In this document: piece after piece, positions 1-5,347 of the stretch | Layout: each line of letters opens with the position of its first letter | Numbering within the stretch: position 1 is the first letter of the stretch | Assembly (NCBI GenBank): GCA_015520535.1 | Contig: WAPZ01000048.1 | Span: 1-5,895, forward strand | DNA from: Candidatus Heimdallarchaeota archaeon | GTDB taxonomy: Archaea > Asgardarchaeota > Heimdallarchaeia > Hodarchaeales > S146-22 | Reading direction: 5' to 3' | Length of the DNA: 5,895 nucleotides | The notes under the pieces: generated by a model | Database searches by the model: none | What the model saw: only the letters and a program-made list of their open reading frames with translations | Told to the model about the DNA's origin: nothing | Position numbers and translations under genes: made by a program

Positions 1-50
1 AAAGAAAATTTAAGCCTAATGAAGGTTATTTTAACGCTTCTTCCGACTAA
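1..50 (+). CDS. possible C-terminal end of an upstream gene (partial)
   Basis: The third reading frame is open from the left edge and ends with TAA at 48-50. It gives RKFKPNEGYFNASSD, a hydrophilic tail that would suit a C-terminus. The stop is followed within three bases by a run of six T (53-58), which would suit archaeal oligo-T termination. Frame 1 is also open, for 23 codons to a TAG at 70-72, but its translation looks less protein-like. With only about 15 codons visible the assignment is weak and no family can be named. It may simply be intergenic sequence. Confidence 0.3.
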   Translation, partial: RKFKPNEGYFNASSD

Positions 51-422
51 AATTTTTTGTCATTTAAATTAGACTCTAGGAAAGGTTAAAAATGTTATGC
101 TTGGTAAATAAATTGTGTAAAACGAAAAATTGGTGACTTTTAGAAAAAATTGCAAAGAAATGTTTCGAGTAAGAAATTTGAACAAAATAACGGCTCATGT
201 GTTCTATTCCACGTAGTTTTGCACTAAAAGATTTATAAAGCACGGTGAATAATTTGTTCGGAAGATATTTTAAGAGATTAATTGTGCTTTCTACTCAGAC
301 ATAAACTTGTTTTTTTACTCAATTCACCCTTTTAAGCAATAAAATTTTTGTTAATTGCTTGATAAACAGTTAACGTGCCTTTACCATCCGTGTATTCATT
401 AACTGGAGCTGAATGAAAAGTG
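51..422. other. intergenic region upstream of the coiled-coil gene
   Basis: I see no coding frame here on either strand. The region holds a T-run at 53-58 and a clean TATA-like octamer TTTATAAA at 232-239. A 7-bp inverted repeat (AAGCAAT at 334-340, ATTGCTT at 354-360) has an AT-rich 13-base loop. A second TATA-like sequence, GATAAA, lies at 361-366. The octamer would give a leader of about 160 bases for the downstream gene and the second box one of about 30 bases. I cannot decide between them. Confidence 0.5.
334..360. repeat. 7-bp inverted repeat (operator or hairpin candidate)
   Basis: The arms AAGCAAT and ATTGCTT are perfectly complementary and flank 13 AT-rich bases. The site ends 62 bases before the ATG of the coiled-coil gene. 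It could be a protein-binding palindrome or a weak RNA hairpin. Short inverted repeats in AT-rich sequence arise easily by chance, so functional support is low. Confidence 0.3.
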
Positions 423-1751
423 ATGAATAATACTTTTTTGGACGAAAAAGAGTCTCATAAGACTGATGTTGGGTCTTTAGTATTAAAATATTTTGATAAA
501 CTCATAACAGAACAACGTCACGAAATGTACGATACAATGGAAAATATTCTACGAAGCGCACAGAAGGAAGCGTCAGCGGGACAGGGGACGTATATTCCAG
601 TCAGTAAAGTCAACATGCTTTTAACCAAACTGGGTGAAGCTCTAATAAAGGTGCATCAAGAAGCCATGAATCGTGATTCGATCAAACTTGCCAAAAAGAT
701 CCAAGCTCTTATTAAAGAGAGCCATGACAATTTAAAAAGGGATATTGAAGAAATGAAAGTGGACTTAAAACGCAAAGAAGTACAAATAATGCAACTAAAG
801 AAATCCTATATGGAACTTCAAAATAAAAACGTACACGTGAATTCAATTCCAGAAAAAGAAAAACATGTTCAAGCGCCCGCTAACATATCTTACCAAAAAC
901 CACAATACATAAATAAAGTCAGTCAAATGGAACGCGAATTTGCAAAAAAAATCGAAGAAATTGAGGAGAACTACTTCAAACAAATTCAAGCAATCCAGAA
1001 AGAATGGAAAGAAAAATATTTCCAAATGGAAGACTATTACAAACGCCAACTCGCACAATTCAATGAAAATAATAAACCACAAGTTCAAGAGACGAACAAC
1101 ACAGCGGAAAGTGAAAGTGTATCACAAAATGAGATGCAAAAACACCACACAACACCACAAATGAACTTTGAAGAAGCTTATTTTCGAATTCAACGAGAAA
1201 ATATGGAACTTCAAGAAAAACTGTCATTGTACGAAATTAAAATTGCCAAATTAAAGCAAGATTTTACCAAAAAAATTGAAACCACAGAAAATGAGCATTA
1301 TCAACAAATTCAAGCAATCCAGAACGAATGGAAGGAAAAATATTTTCAAATGGAAGACTATTATCGACGTAGAATCGCTGAACTCACCAAAATTCTCGAG
1401 AACAAAGGTTATACACCCTCTGAGCCGCAACCACAACGCACAGATGAAAGAAACGATAATAATACCCCAGAAGTTCGCATTGAAGATGCGTATGTCGCCC
1501 TCCAGAAGGAAAACATTGCATTACGTGAAAAAATCACACAATACGAACGTAAAATTGCTCAAATAGAACAAGATTTTGCACAAAAACTTGATGCCGCAGA
1601 AAAAGAATACTTCTTACAAATTCAAGCGATCCAGAAAGAGTGGAAAGAAAAATACCTTCAAATGGAAGACTATTATAAACGCCAACTCACACAACACACC
1701 ATACATTCGCAGAGTGTTCCGAAAAATACGCTTGAAAGCACAACTCGTTGA
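423..1751 (+). CDS. coiled-coil protein with three aromatic-rich repeats, unknown function
   Basis: The product is 442 residues from the ATG at 423; a GTG directly before it at 420 is the alternative. GGAG at 405-408 lies 14 bases before the ATG or 11 before the GTG, so the start is uncertain by one codon. The protein is almost wholly helical and charged. I see no signal peptide or membrane segment, so it is probably cytoplasmic. Residues 1-130 form a non-repeated helical head. Three repeats follow at about 166-213, 274-321 and 378-425, each carrying a core like EWKEKYFQMEDYYKRQ with tryptophans at 195, 303 and 407. Repeats 2 and 3 share a longer unit starting near residues 249 and 353 (period 104). 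Linkers are rich in N, Q, T and P. I recognise no family; a filament-like, scaffold or partner-binding role is only inference. It converges with the DUF3782-like gene. Confidence 0.88.
   Translation: MNNTFLDEKESHKTDVGSLVLKYFDKLITEQRHEMYDTMENILRSAQKEASAGQGTYIPVSKVNMLLTKLGEALIKVHQEAMNRDSIKLAKKIQALIKESHDNLKRDIEEMKVDLKRKEVQIMQLKKSYMELQNKNVHVNSIPEKEKHVQAPANISYQKPQYINKVSQMEREFAKKIEEIEENYFKQIQAIQKEWKEKYFQMEDYYKRQLAQFNENNKPQVQETNNTAESESVSQNEMQKHHTTPQMNFEEAYFRIQRENMELQEKLSLYEIKIAKLKQDFTKKIETTENEHYQQIQAIQNEWKEKYFQMEDYYRRRIAELTKILENKGYTPSEPQPQRTDERNDNNTPEVRIEDAYVALQKENIALREKITQYERKIAQIEQDFAQKLDAAEKEYFLQIQAIQKEWKEKYLQMEDYYKRQLTQHTIHSQSVPKNTLESTTR
918..1061 (+). repeat. coiled-coil repeat unit 1 of 3
   Basis: This is the first copy of a 48-codon unit (residues 166-213), beginning VSQMEREF and ending KRQLAQF. 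The 23-codon core from 984 is highly similar in DNA to the core of unit 3. Only five codons differ there and four of those changes are synonymous, which points to duplication followed by selection on the protein. Confidence 0.85.
1242..1385 (+). repeat. coiled-coil repeat unit 2 of 3
   Basis: This is the second copy of the unit (residues 274-321), beginning IAKLKQDF and ending RRRIAEL. It is the most diverged copy at its 3' end, where KRQL is replaced by RRRI. Upstream similarity to unit 3 extends back to about 1167 (FEEAYFRIQREN against IEDAYVALQKEN), so units 2 and 3 are related over a longer stretch than either is to unit 1. Confidence 0.85.
1554..1697 (+). repeat. coiled-coil repeat unit 3 of 3
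   Basis: This is the third copy of the unit (residues 378-425), beginning IAQIEQDF and ending KRQLTQH. The extended similarity with unit 2 starts near 1479. The protein ends 17 residues after this unit with a polar tail, so the repeat array makes up most of the C-terminal half. Confidence 0.85.
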
Positions 1752-1774
1752 AAAGAGAAAAATAGATAGAATTT
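1752..1774. terminator. compact bidirectional oligo-T terminator between convergent genes
   Basis: Only 23 bases separate the two facing stop codons. On the + strand a T5 run starts at 1772 and reaches into the TAA of the opposite gene. On the - strand the A-rich bases 1751-1762 read as TTTTT followed by CTCTTTT. Each gene would therefore end on a T-rich stretch, as in archaeal intrinsic termination. I see no hairpin. Confidence 0.4.
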
Positions 1775-2605
1775 TTAATCTAAACCTAATTCTTTTACCC
1801 TTTTTTGGACTTCAGCCTTCGTGATAAGTTCGGCTTGAATTTTTTTCAGCTCAGTTACGGCACGTGGAATGATATCTTCTTTGATTTCGGTGGTGACAAA
1901 AGCCAGCATCCCTAAAGGGCTATTAGGATATTTTTCCCGGAGAAATTGGACTTTTCTTTTAAAAATTTCAATTTTTTTTAGATCTTTGAGAATACCGGTG
2001 ACTTCTACCACCACTAAGGGATTTTCACAAAAAAGATCTACTTCAACGTAGGTAGAATCGGGATGGACTTTTCTTGCTTCATCAATAAAGGTAACATTTT
2101 GGCGAATTTGGGCGTTTTCATACCCTTTCTCATAAAGTATTTTAAACACTAAGGAACGAACAAGACTTTCTAAACTGCCACCAAGAAAGGAATGAAGTTC
2201 AGTCATTTTTCGATCTAACTTTTCTAACATGCCGTGTTGATTATCTAAACGCTTATTAAGTGCTTCAAAACGTTTGTCTATGGCTTCAAAACGCTTAGCG
2301 GATTCTTCTATATGCTGATGTAATTCTGCTATTAGCTGCTCAAAACGCTTGTCCATGGCTTCAAAACGCTTGTCCATGGCTTCAAAACGCTTGTCCATAG
2401 CCTCAAAACGCTTGTTCATATCTATTCGTAGCGCTTTAAGTTCTTGCAGCATGGCATAAATCGTCTTAAGGAGTTCCGGTTCGTCTTTTTTAGTGTAATC
2501 CCGAAGAATTATTTTCTGCATGCGTTGTCTAAGTTCAGGGTTTTTCTCTAAAGCGTTAATAAGTTTTGTGGCGATTTCTTCAATGTCAACACTCATCTTC
2601 CTCAT
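1775..2605 (-). CDS. DUF3782-like coiled-coil protein with degenerate PD-(D/E)XK nuclease fold
   Basis: The 276-residue product starts at the ATG at 2605, with GAAGGAAG ending six bases before it; an ATG three codons in has no usable Shine-Dalgarno spacing. Residues 1-60 are helical. Residues 62-135 form a coiled coil made largely of the heptad KRFEAMD and relatives. The C-terminal domain (about 140-276) matches the PD-(D/E)XK-like domain of DUF3782 proteins common in archaea. E146 is a possible helix-1 glutamate, VEVD has D190, VVVEVT has E201, and the family-typical IFKRK lies at 214-218. The position after E201-V202, normally lysine as in EIK or EVK, is threonine (T203), so catalysis is doubtful unless a nearby lysine substitutes. 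The family's role is not settled; DNA-related or mobile-element functions are usually guessed. Convergent with the coiled-coil gene and downstream of the regulator gene. Confidence 0.92.
   Translation of the reverse strand: MRKMSVDIEEIATKLINALEKNPELRQRMQKIILRDYTKKDEPELLKTIYAMLQELKALRIDMNKRFEAMDKRFEAMDKRFEAMDKRFEQLIAELHQHIEESAKRFEAIDKRFEALNKRLDNQHGMLEKLDRKMTELHSFLGGSLESLVRSLVFKILYEKGYENAQIRQNVTFIDEARKVHPDSTYVEVDLFCENPLVVVEVTGILKDLKKIEIFKRKVQFLREKYPNSPLGMLAFVTTEIKEDIIPRAVTELKKIQAELITKAEVQKRVKELGLD
2265..2306 (-). repeat. second cluster of 21-bp heptad repeats
   Basis: Two further units of the 21-bp repeat encode KRFEAID-KRFEALN, at residues about 104-118 of the DUF3782-like protein. They have diverged more than the main array and are separated from it by about ten non-repeat codons. 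They belong to the same coiled-coil segment. Confidence 0.7.
2340..2420 (-). repeat. 21-bp tandem repeats encoding KRFEAMD heptads
   Basis: The + strand unit starts TCAAAACGCTTGTCCATGGC. Units at 2340-2360 and 2361-2381 are identical. The unit at 2382-2402 differs at three positions at its end, and the one from 2403 is partial. The 21-bp length equals one coiled-coil heptad, so gain or loss of a unit would keep the frame and only change the stalk length. Confidence 0.9.
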
Positions 2606-2867
2606 GAAATCTTCCTTCAGGAAATTATAAAAACCTTCCTATTTTTATCCGTCTCTTCGCAAGTAAAAATAACCTAAACAATAGCGTTCCCAATAATACA
2701 AGTAAGGAACTGTGCATTCAGTAGATAATTGGTGAAAAAATGAAAAAAACAATGTATAGCCCATGTTTTCTGCTGTAAAAGGATTTAAAAAGTTATGTAT
2801 TCGATTAGAAGCATTTCTCATGAAATATAAATGGAAAACATGCTTATTTTTCTAGAGAACATCCATA
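2606..2867. other. intergenic region between the two minus-strand genes
   Basis: This 262-base spacer shows no convincing gene; the short ATG frames on the + strand (from 2740 and 2795) end after 11-12 codons. It holds the promoter candidate of the DUF3782-like gene at its left end. At the right end is a loose inverted repeat (AAGCAT at 2809-2814, ATGCTT at 2840-2845), just after the stop of the regulator gene. The gap and the separate promoter candidate argue against tight co-transcription of the two genes. Confidence 0.5.
2639..2649 (-). promoter_or_regulatory. TATA-like box for the DUF3782-like gene
   Basis: Read on the - strand this is GATAAAAATAG, centred about 39 bases before the ATG at 2605. 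Transcription starting about 26 bases downstream would leave a leader of some 13 bases that still contains GAAGG. A second AT-rich box (TTTTTATAATTT, 2622-2633) is closer and would imply a nearly leaderless transcript. The assignment is by pattern and spacing only. Confidence 0.35.
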
Positions 2868-4589
2868 TTATTTATTTTCCGTCATCCTAGTTAAATAACT
2901 ATCTGGATCTTCCGCAATGAACCCAAAATCTTCGCCACCAATAGTCCACATGTGTAAATCTTCGTTCCAATATTTGATTGGTATTCTCCAATTGGCAGTA
3001 ACTTGATTGGCAGTGGCTGAAACGATCCATTTATGTGATACGTCTATTTTTTGAAGAAGGTTTTTTAAGTATTGGGACCAACCCCGTGGTAAAGAAAAAA
3101 TTAAATTTACCCCCGTGATATCACCATGAATGAGTTGTGCATAAGAGACAAAGGTCTTATCAATAAGAGAAGTAGCAATTAATTCAGCTTCTTGAAGGGA
3201 ACATTCAAATGTGCAATGCAACATTTCGGGGAGGTTATATGGATAGAGTGAATACTGATAGGAAATGATTTTCCGCGTTAAAAGGTCTTTTAGGCGTTTA
3301 TTAACAATTTCCATTTTTTTGTGGGCAATTTTTTGAATAGCGCGCTGAGATTGATAACCATATTGAAAGATGACATTAATAATTTCTAAGTCGGCTTTTT
3401 TAATCGCATTCAGATTAACAGAGTGAAAATCCCATATTGGAGGCAATTGGGGCTGTGATTCCAGAGATTGTGTAGGTTCAAGAGATTTTAAGGATGTAAG
3501 TTCATGATTTAACTGTGAAACCGCGCTTTCAAGGAAATTCAAAAAATTTGTCCGAAATTGTTCGCTTTGATAATCTTTTTTAAGAAATTGAAGATTATGT
3601 GATCTTTTGTAACTGTTTTTGACTCGTGCTGTTATTAGAAAATCAATAAAGCCATCGGTGCTCAAAAATTTTTCTTTCAATGCGTCTAAAATCATTTTTG
3701 TCTCTTTGAGAATTGGTACTACTAGATTAAATATGTAATACTCCTTTTCCCCATGCGAAGAATGAAAATAGGAGTATAACCAAGGAGACTGCAGAAAATG
3801 TTGTGCTATCAATTCTTTTGGTTTAGTATGACGTTCATCATAAACTATAATAATTTGTAGCGGTTGTAAACCGATTTTAAAAAAGGCAATGCCAATATTA
3901 CGCGCACAAATCTCAAGATCTTCTCTCAAATAACGCATGAGTTGGGACACTTTTTGATTCTTCATCGAAAGATGTTCTGCTAAAACTGAGGGCTTGTCAC
4001 TTTGAAATTTTATACAGGCTTCCAAAACCTCCAGTTCTTCCGTGGTGAGTTGAATCGGAAAACTAAATCGTAGGCGGTAAAGTTCTTTTTCTAATTGTTC
4101 TAATGCCAAAGTGCTCTGATTGGTAGGTTTCTTTGCAAGTTGGAGATAATTAAACAGAAATTGCAGAAAATGTGAGGTTGGTATTCTGTGCGCTACTTCA
4201 AAGTAGGTTGCGCCACAATACCACTGAAAATTCTGTTTCCAATGCTCACCGAGCAAAGCCTCCCACGTTTTTTTCCACGCGCGCTTTTTATGATACTTTT
4301 TCTTGCAAAAGCGTGTTTCCAAATAAAATATCAAATCTACCAGCAAAATGGGGATAAACATATCTTTTTTGAAAATAGAAAGATATTTCAGAAGGTTATG
4401 ATAGCAATCTGCCATTAATCTTTCGTTTTCGATAAAAAAGGCAATCTTCTTTGCTGGAATTAGTTGATGGAGATATTTTTCTGCGGAACTTATACTTTTT
4501 TGCGTTTCTAACAACTCTTCTGAACTTAAAAATACTTTTAGCGAATTAAAAAAGTTTTTGGGGGACAAATTATCCTTATTCTTCAACAT
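2868..4589 (-). CDS. putative transcriptional regulator with two winged-helix plus RAM/Lrp-like modules
   Basis: The product is 573 residues from the ATG at 4589, chosen because GGAG (4597-4600) sits seven bases before it; an in-frame TTG 16 codons upstream lacks this support. Residues 1-180 are a helical domain I do not recognise, with a hydrophobic stretch near 77-90 (MFIPILLVDLIFYL) that could be a core helix rather than a membrane span. Residues 182-227 look like a helix-turn-helix (LTTEELEVLEACIK, then VLAEHLSMKNQKVSQLMRYL). They are followed to about 325 by alternating strands and helices resembling the RAM sensor fold of Lrp/AsnC proteins. A linker rich in Q, S and P (365-385) leads to a second helix-turn-helix (about 400-445) and a second sensor-like part (450-553). 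This suggests an internally duplicated DNA-binding regulator with ligand sensing. Ligand and targets are unknown. Confidence 0.9.
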   Translation of the reverse strand: MLKNKDNLSPKNFFNSLKVFLSSEELLETQKSISSAEKYLHQLIPAKKIAFFIENERLMADCYHNLLKYLSIFKKDMFIPILLVDLIFYLETRFCKKKYHKKRAWKKTWEALLGEHWKQNFQWYCGATYFEVAHRIPTSHFLQFLFNYLQLAKKPTNQSTLALEQLEKELYRLRFSFPIQLTTEELEVLEACIKFQSDKPSVLAEHLSMKNQKVSQLMRYLREDLEICARNIGIAFFKIGLQPLQIIIVYDERHTKPKELIAQHFLQSPWLYSYFHSSHGEKEYYIFNLVVPILKETKMILDALKEKFLSTDGFIDFLITARVKNSYKRSHNLQFLKKDYQSEQFRTNFLNFLESAVSQLNHELTSLKSLEPTQSLESQPQLPPIWDFHSVNLNAIKKADLEIINVIFQYGYQSQRAIQKIAHKKMEIVNKRLKDLLTRKIISYQYSLYPYNLPEMLHCTFECSLQEAELIATSLIDKTFVSYAQLIHGDITGVNLIFSLPRGWSQYLKNLLQKIDVSHKWIVSATANQVTANWRIPIKYWNEDLHMWTIGGEDFGFIAEDPDSYLTRMTENK

Positions 4590-4596
4590 CCCGATT

Positions 4597-4600
4597 CTCC
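4597..4600 (-). promoter_or_regulatory. Shine-Dalgarno sequence deciding the regulator start
   Basis: GGAG on the - strand, seven bases before the ATG at 4589. It supports the shorter 573-residue form over the TTG-initiated 589-residue reading, whose extra residues would overlap this site and the likely promoter. Confidence 0.65.
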
Positions 4601-4619
4601 ACTCAAAATGGTTGTTTCT

Positions 4620-4632
4620 AACAATAAATCTT
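4620..4632 (-). promoter_or_regulatory. TATA-like box for the regulator gene
   Basis: Read on the - strand this is AAGATTTATTGTT, centred about 37 bases before the ATG at 4589. Initiation about 26 bases downstream would give a leader of roughly 11 bases that just includes the GGAG. The geometry matches that proposed for the DUF3782-like gene. Confidence 0.35.
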
Positions 4633-4633
4633 C

Positions 4634-4654
4634 TCAAAATACCTTCAAAATACC
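4634..4654 (-). repeat. two direct repeats with 11-bp period upstream of the regulator promoter
   Basis: On the + strand TCAAAATACC occurs at 4634-4643 and again at 4645-4654, exactly 11 bp apart, about one helical turn. A related TCAAAATGG lies at 4603-4611, on the other side of the TATA-like box. Such phasing is typical of binding sites for a dimeric or cooperative regulator. Because the gene downstream encodes a putative winged-helix protein, autoregulation is a reasonable guess. Confidence 0.45.
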
Positions 4655-4726
4655 CGCTAAGGCTTGTTTTTCGTGGAAGAATACATGAACCGCTTTCTGC
4701 GTTTTTATGTTACTTGGTGAAAAACC

Positions 4727-4777
4727 ATGCCACCAGGTAATCCTAGCCCTATACCACCGGAACCAGATCCAGATTAA
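4727..4777 (+). CDS. possible 16-residue proline-rich peptide
   Basis: An ATG at 4727 opens 16 codons ending in TAA and reads MPPGNPSPIPPEPDPD. GGTGA at 4716-4720 sits six bases before the ATG, a good Shine-Dalgarno match, and a TATA-like TTTTTATG lies at 4702-4709. The composition (seven prolines, acidic end) is unlike random translation of AT-rich DNA, where Lys, Phe, Ile and Asn should dominate. An in-frame TGA two codons upstream (4718-4720) rules out a simple N-terminal extension. It could be a real small peptide, the tail of a decayed gene, or chance. I recognise no family. Confidence 0.22.
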   Translation: MPPGNPSPIPPEPDPD

Positions 4778-4792
4778 ATGTCTGGAGCTGGT
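4762..4792. other. two-part stem-loop
   Basis: ACCAG (4762-4766) pairs with CTGGT (4788-4792), and CCAGA (4769-4773) pairs with TCTGG (4781-4785). Between the two stems is a 2x2 internal loop (AT/AG), and the apical loop is TTAAATG. All ten pairs are Watson-Crick. The left arm lies in the end of the 16-codon frame. Downstream T-tracts start about 35 bases later, so it is not a classic hairpin terminator. Confidence 0.45.
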
Positions 4793-5190
4793 AAGGATAT
4801 ATATGGCTTTTAGGCCCTTGAATTTTTCTATTTTTTTATCTATTATCCAATTTTACGTTTCCATTCTGTTTTTTTAATTTTTTTAACCGAACACGAAATT
4901 CTGATGACTGCTTCCATTACACCCTTCACCTTAAAAAGGCTTTGCACCGAAAAGTTGTATTTTTCATCACATTAAAATCTTCCCAATAAACGCAACATTT
5001 TGCTTAAACAGCCGATCTTTCCCTTGAAATGCCATCTATATTATAATTGAAAAAAATTTTCTAATGGACTCATTGCTCTCGCCATAGTTATTACAGTTTT
5101 CCCTTTAGGCTATAAATTTTCACGTACAACGCATGTTCATTCGATAATAAGAGTGTGCAGAAATTTCAATCTTTTCAACCCTAACATTAA

Positions 5191-5303
5191 TAAAGAGTAG
5201 CATGGTTGTTTAGGAGGGAGCCACTTCACACCGCGCTACTGGCAGTGGCTGGAGAGGAATTTAAGTTCCTCTCTTACCCACTCTTTATCCTTATTTTTTA
5301 TTT
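5191..5303 (+). ncRNA. structured RNA candidate or cis-regulatory leader (three-way junction)
   Basis: TAAAGAGT (5191-5198) pairs perfectly with ACTCTTTA (5280-5287) as an 8-bp closing stem. Inside it, AGCCACT (5219-5225) pairs with AGTGGCT (5244-5250), and GAGAGGAA (5252-5259) pairs with TTCCTCTC (5266-5273) around a 6-base loop. A T-rich run (TTATTTTTTATTTT, 5291-5304) follows at once, as at the end of a transcript. AGTAGC (5196-5201) can also pair with GCTACT (5235-5240), and GCTACT with AGTGGC (5244-5249), so competing folds exist. The segment is more G+C-rich than its surroundings. It does not fit a tRNA (no T-arm GTTCRA), and I recognise no known RNA family. It could be a small RNA, a switch-like leader for the gene at 5348, or a transposon end. 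The strand is inferred from the T-tract. Confidence 0.5.
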
Positions 5304-5308
5304 TATAC
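5301..5308 (+). promoter_or_regulatory. TATA-like box upstream of the partial gene
   Basis: TTTTATAC is centred about 43 bases before the ATG at 5348. Initiation about 26 bases downstream would give a leader near 18 bases containing AGGT at 5337-5340, a weak Shine-Dalgarno match. It overlaps the T-tract that follows the structured element. The palindrome ACGTT-N5-AACGT (5307-5321) lies just downstream and could be an operator. Confidence 0.35.
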
Positions 5309-5347
5309 GTTGTTCTAACGTTTAAAGAGCTCTAACAGGTTTTTTTG

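Larger units (their letters stand above)
4655..5190. other. long stretch without a convincing protein gene
   Basis: No frame on either strand stays open for a gene-like length. Visible elements are a 16-codon ATG frame at 4727-4777, a stem-loop at 4762-4792 and a TATA-like ATATATAT at 4798-4805. T-rich tracts occur at 4828-4843 and 4868-4885, and another TATA-like box TATAAATT at 5111-5118. The T-tracts could end short + strand transcripts, and the box at 5111 could start a transcript through the structured element at 5191. It may also be decayed sequence. Confidence 0.5.

Noticed and set aside
413..430. Five-codon frame (ATG AAA AGT GAT GAA TAA) overlapping the coiled-coil start
   Set aside because: GGAG is only four bases from this ATG, which is too close, and so short a frame is expected by chance. 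Translational coupling cannot be excluded but has no support.
843..1088. Minus-strand open frame of 81 codons inside the coiled-coil gene
   Set aside because: It lies antisense to a strong coding frame. The translation is rich in Phe and Leu, as expected for the complement of Lys/Glu-rich codons.
940..1824. Three + strand open frames (940-1164, 1276-1566, 1576-1824) that resemble each other
   Set aside because: Their mutual similarity (for example KFKQSRKNGKK) is the shifted-frame reading of the coiled-coil repeats, not independent genes.
2265..2420. CRISPR array suggested by regularly spaced repeats
   Set aside because: The 21-bp units are directly contiguous with no unique spacers and encode in-frame heptads of a coiled coil.
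4172..4418. Two + strand open frames (4172-4357 and 4188-4418) opposite the regulator gene
   Set aside because: Both are antisense to the well-supported regulator gene, overlap each other in different frames and have no good ribosome binding site.
4590..4637. N-terminal extension of the regulator to a TTG at 4637
   Set aside because: The ATG at 4589 has GGAG seven bases upstream. The extension would cover this site and the likely TATA-like box, and TTG is a rarer start.
403..4790. Shared nonamer CTGGAGCTG at 403-411 and 4782-4790
   Set aside because: Many 9-base matches are expected by chance in a window of this size, and the flanking sequences do not align convincingly.
5191..5287. tRNA gene (the closing stem resembles an acceptor stem)
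   Set aside because: There is no T-arm GTTCRA sequence and no recognisable D-arm or anticodon arm on either strand, and the spacing does not fit even with an intron.
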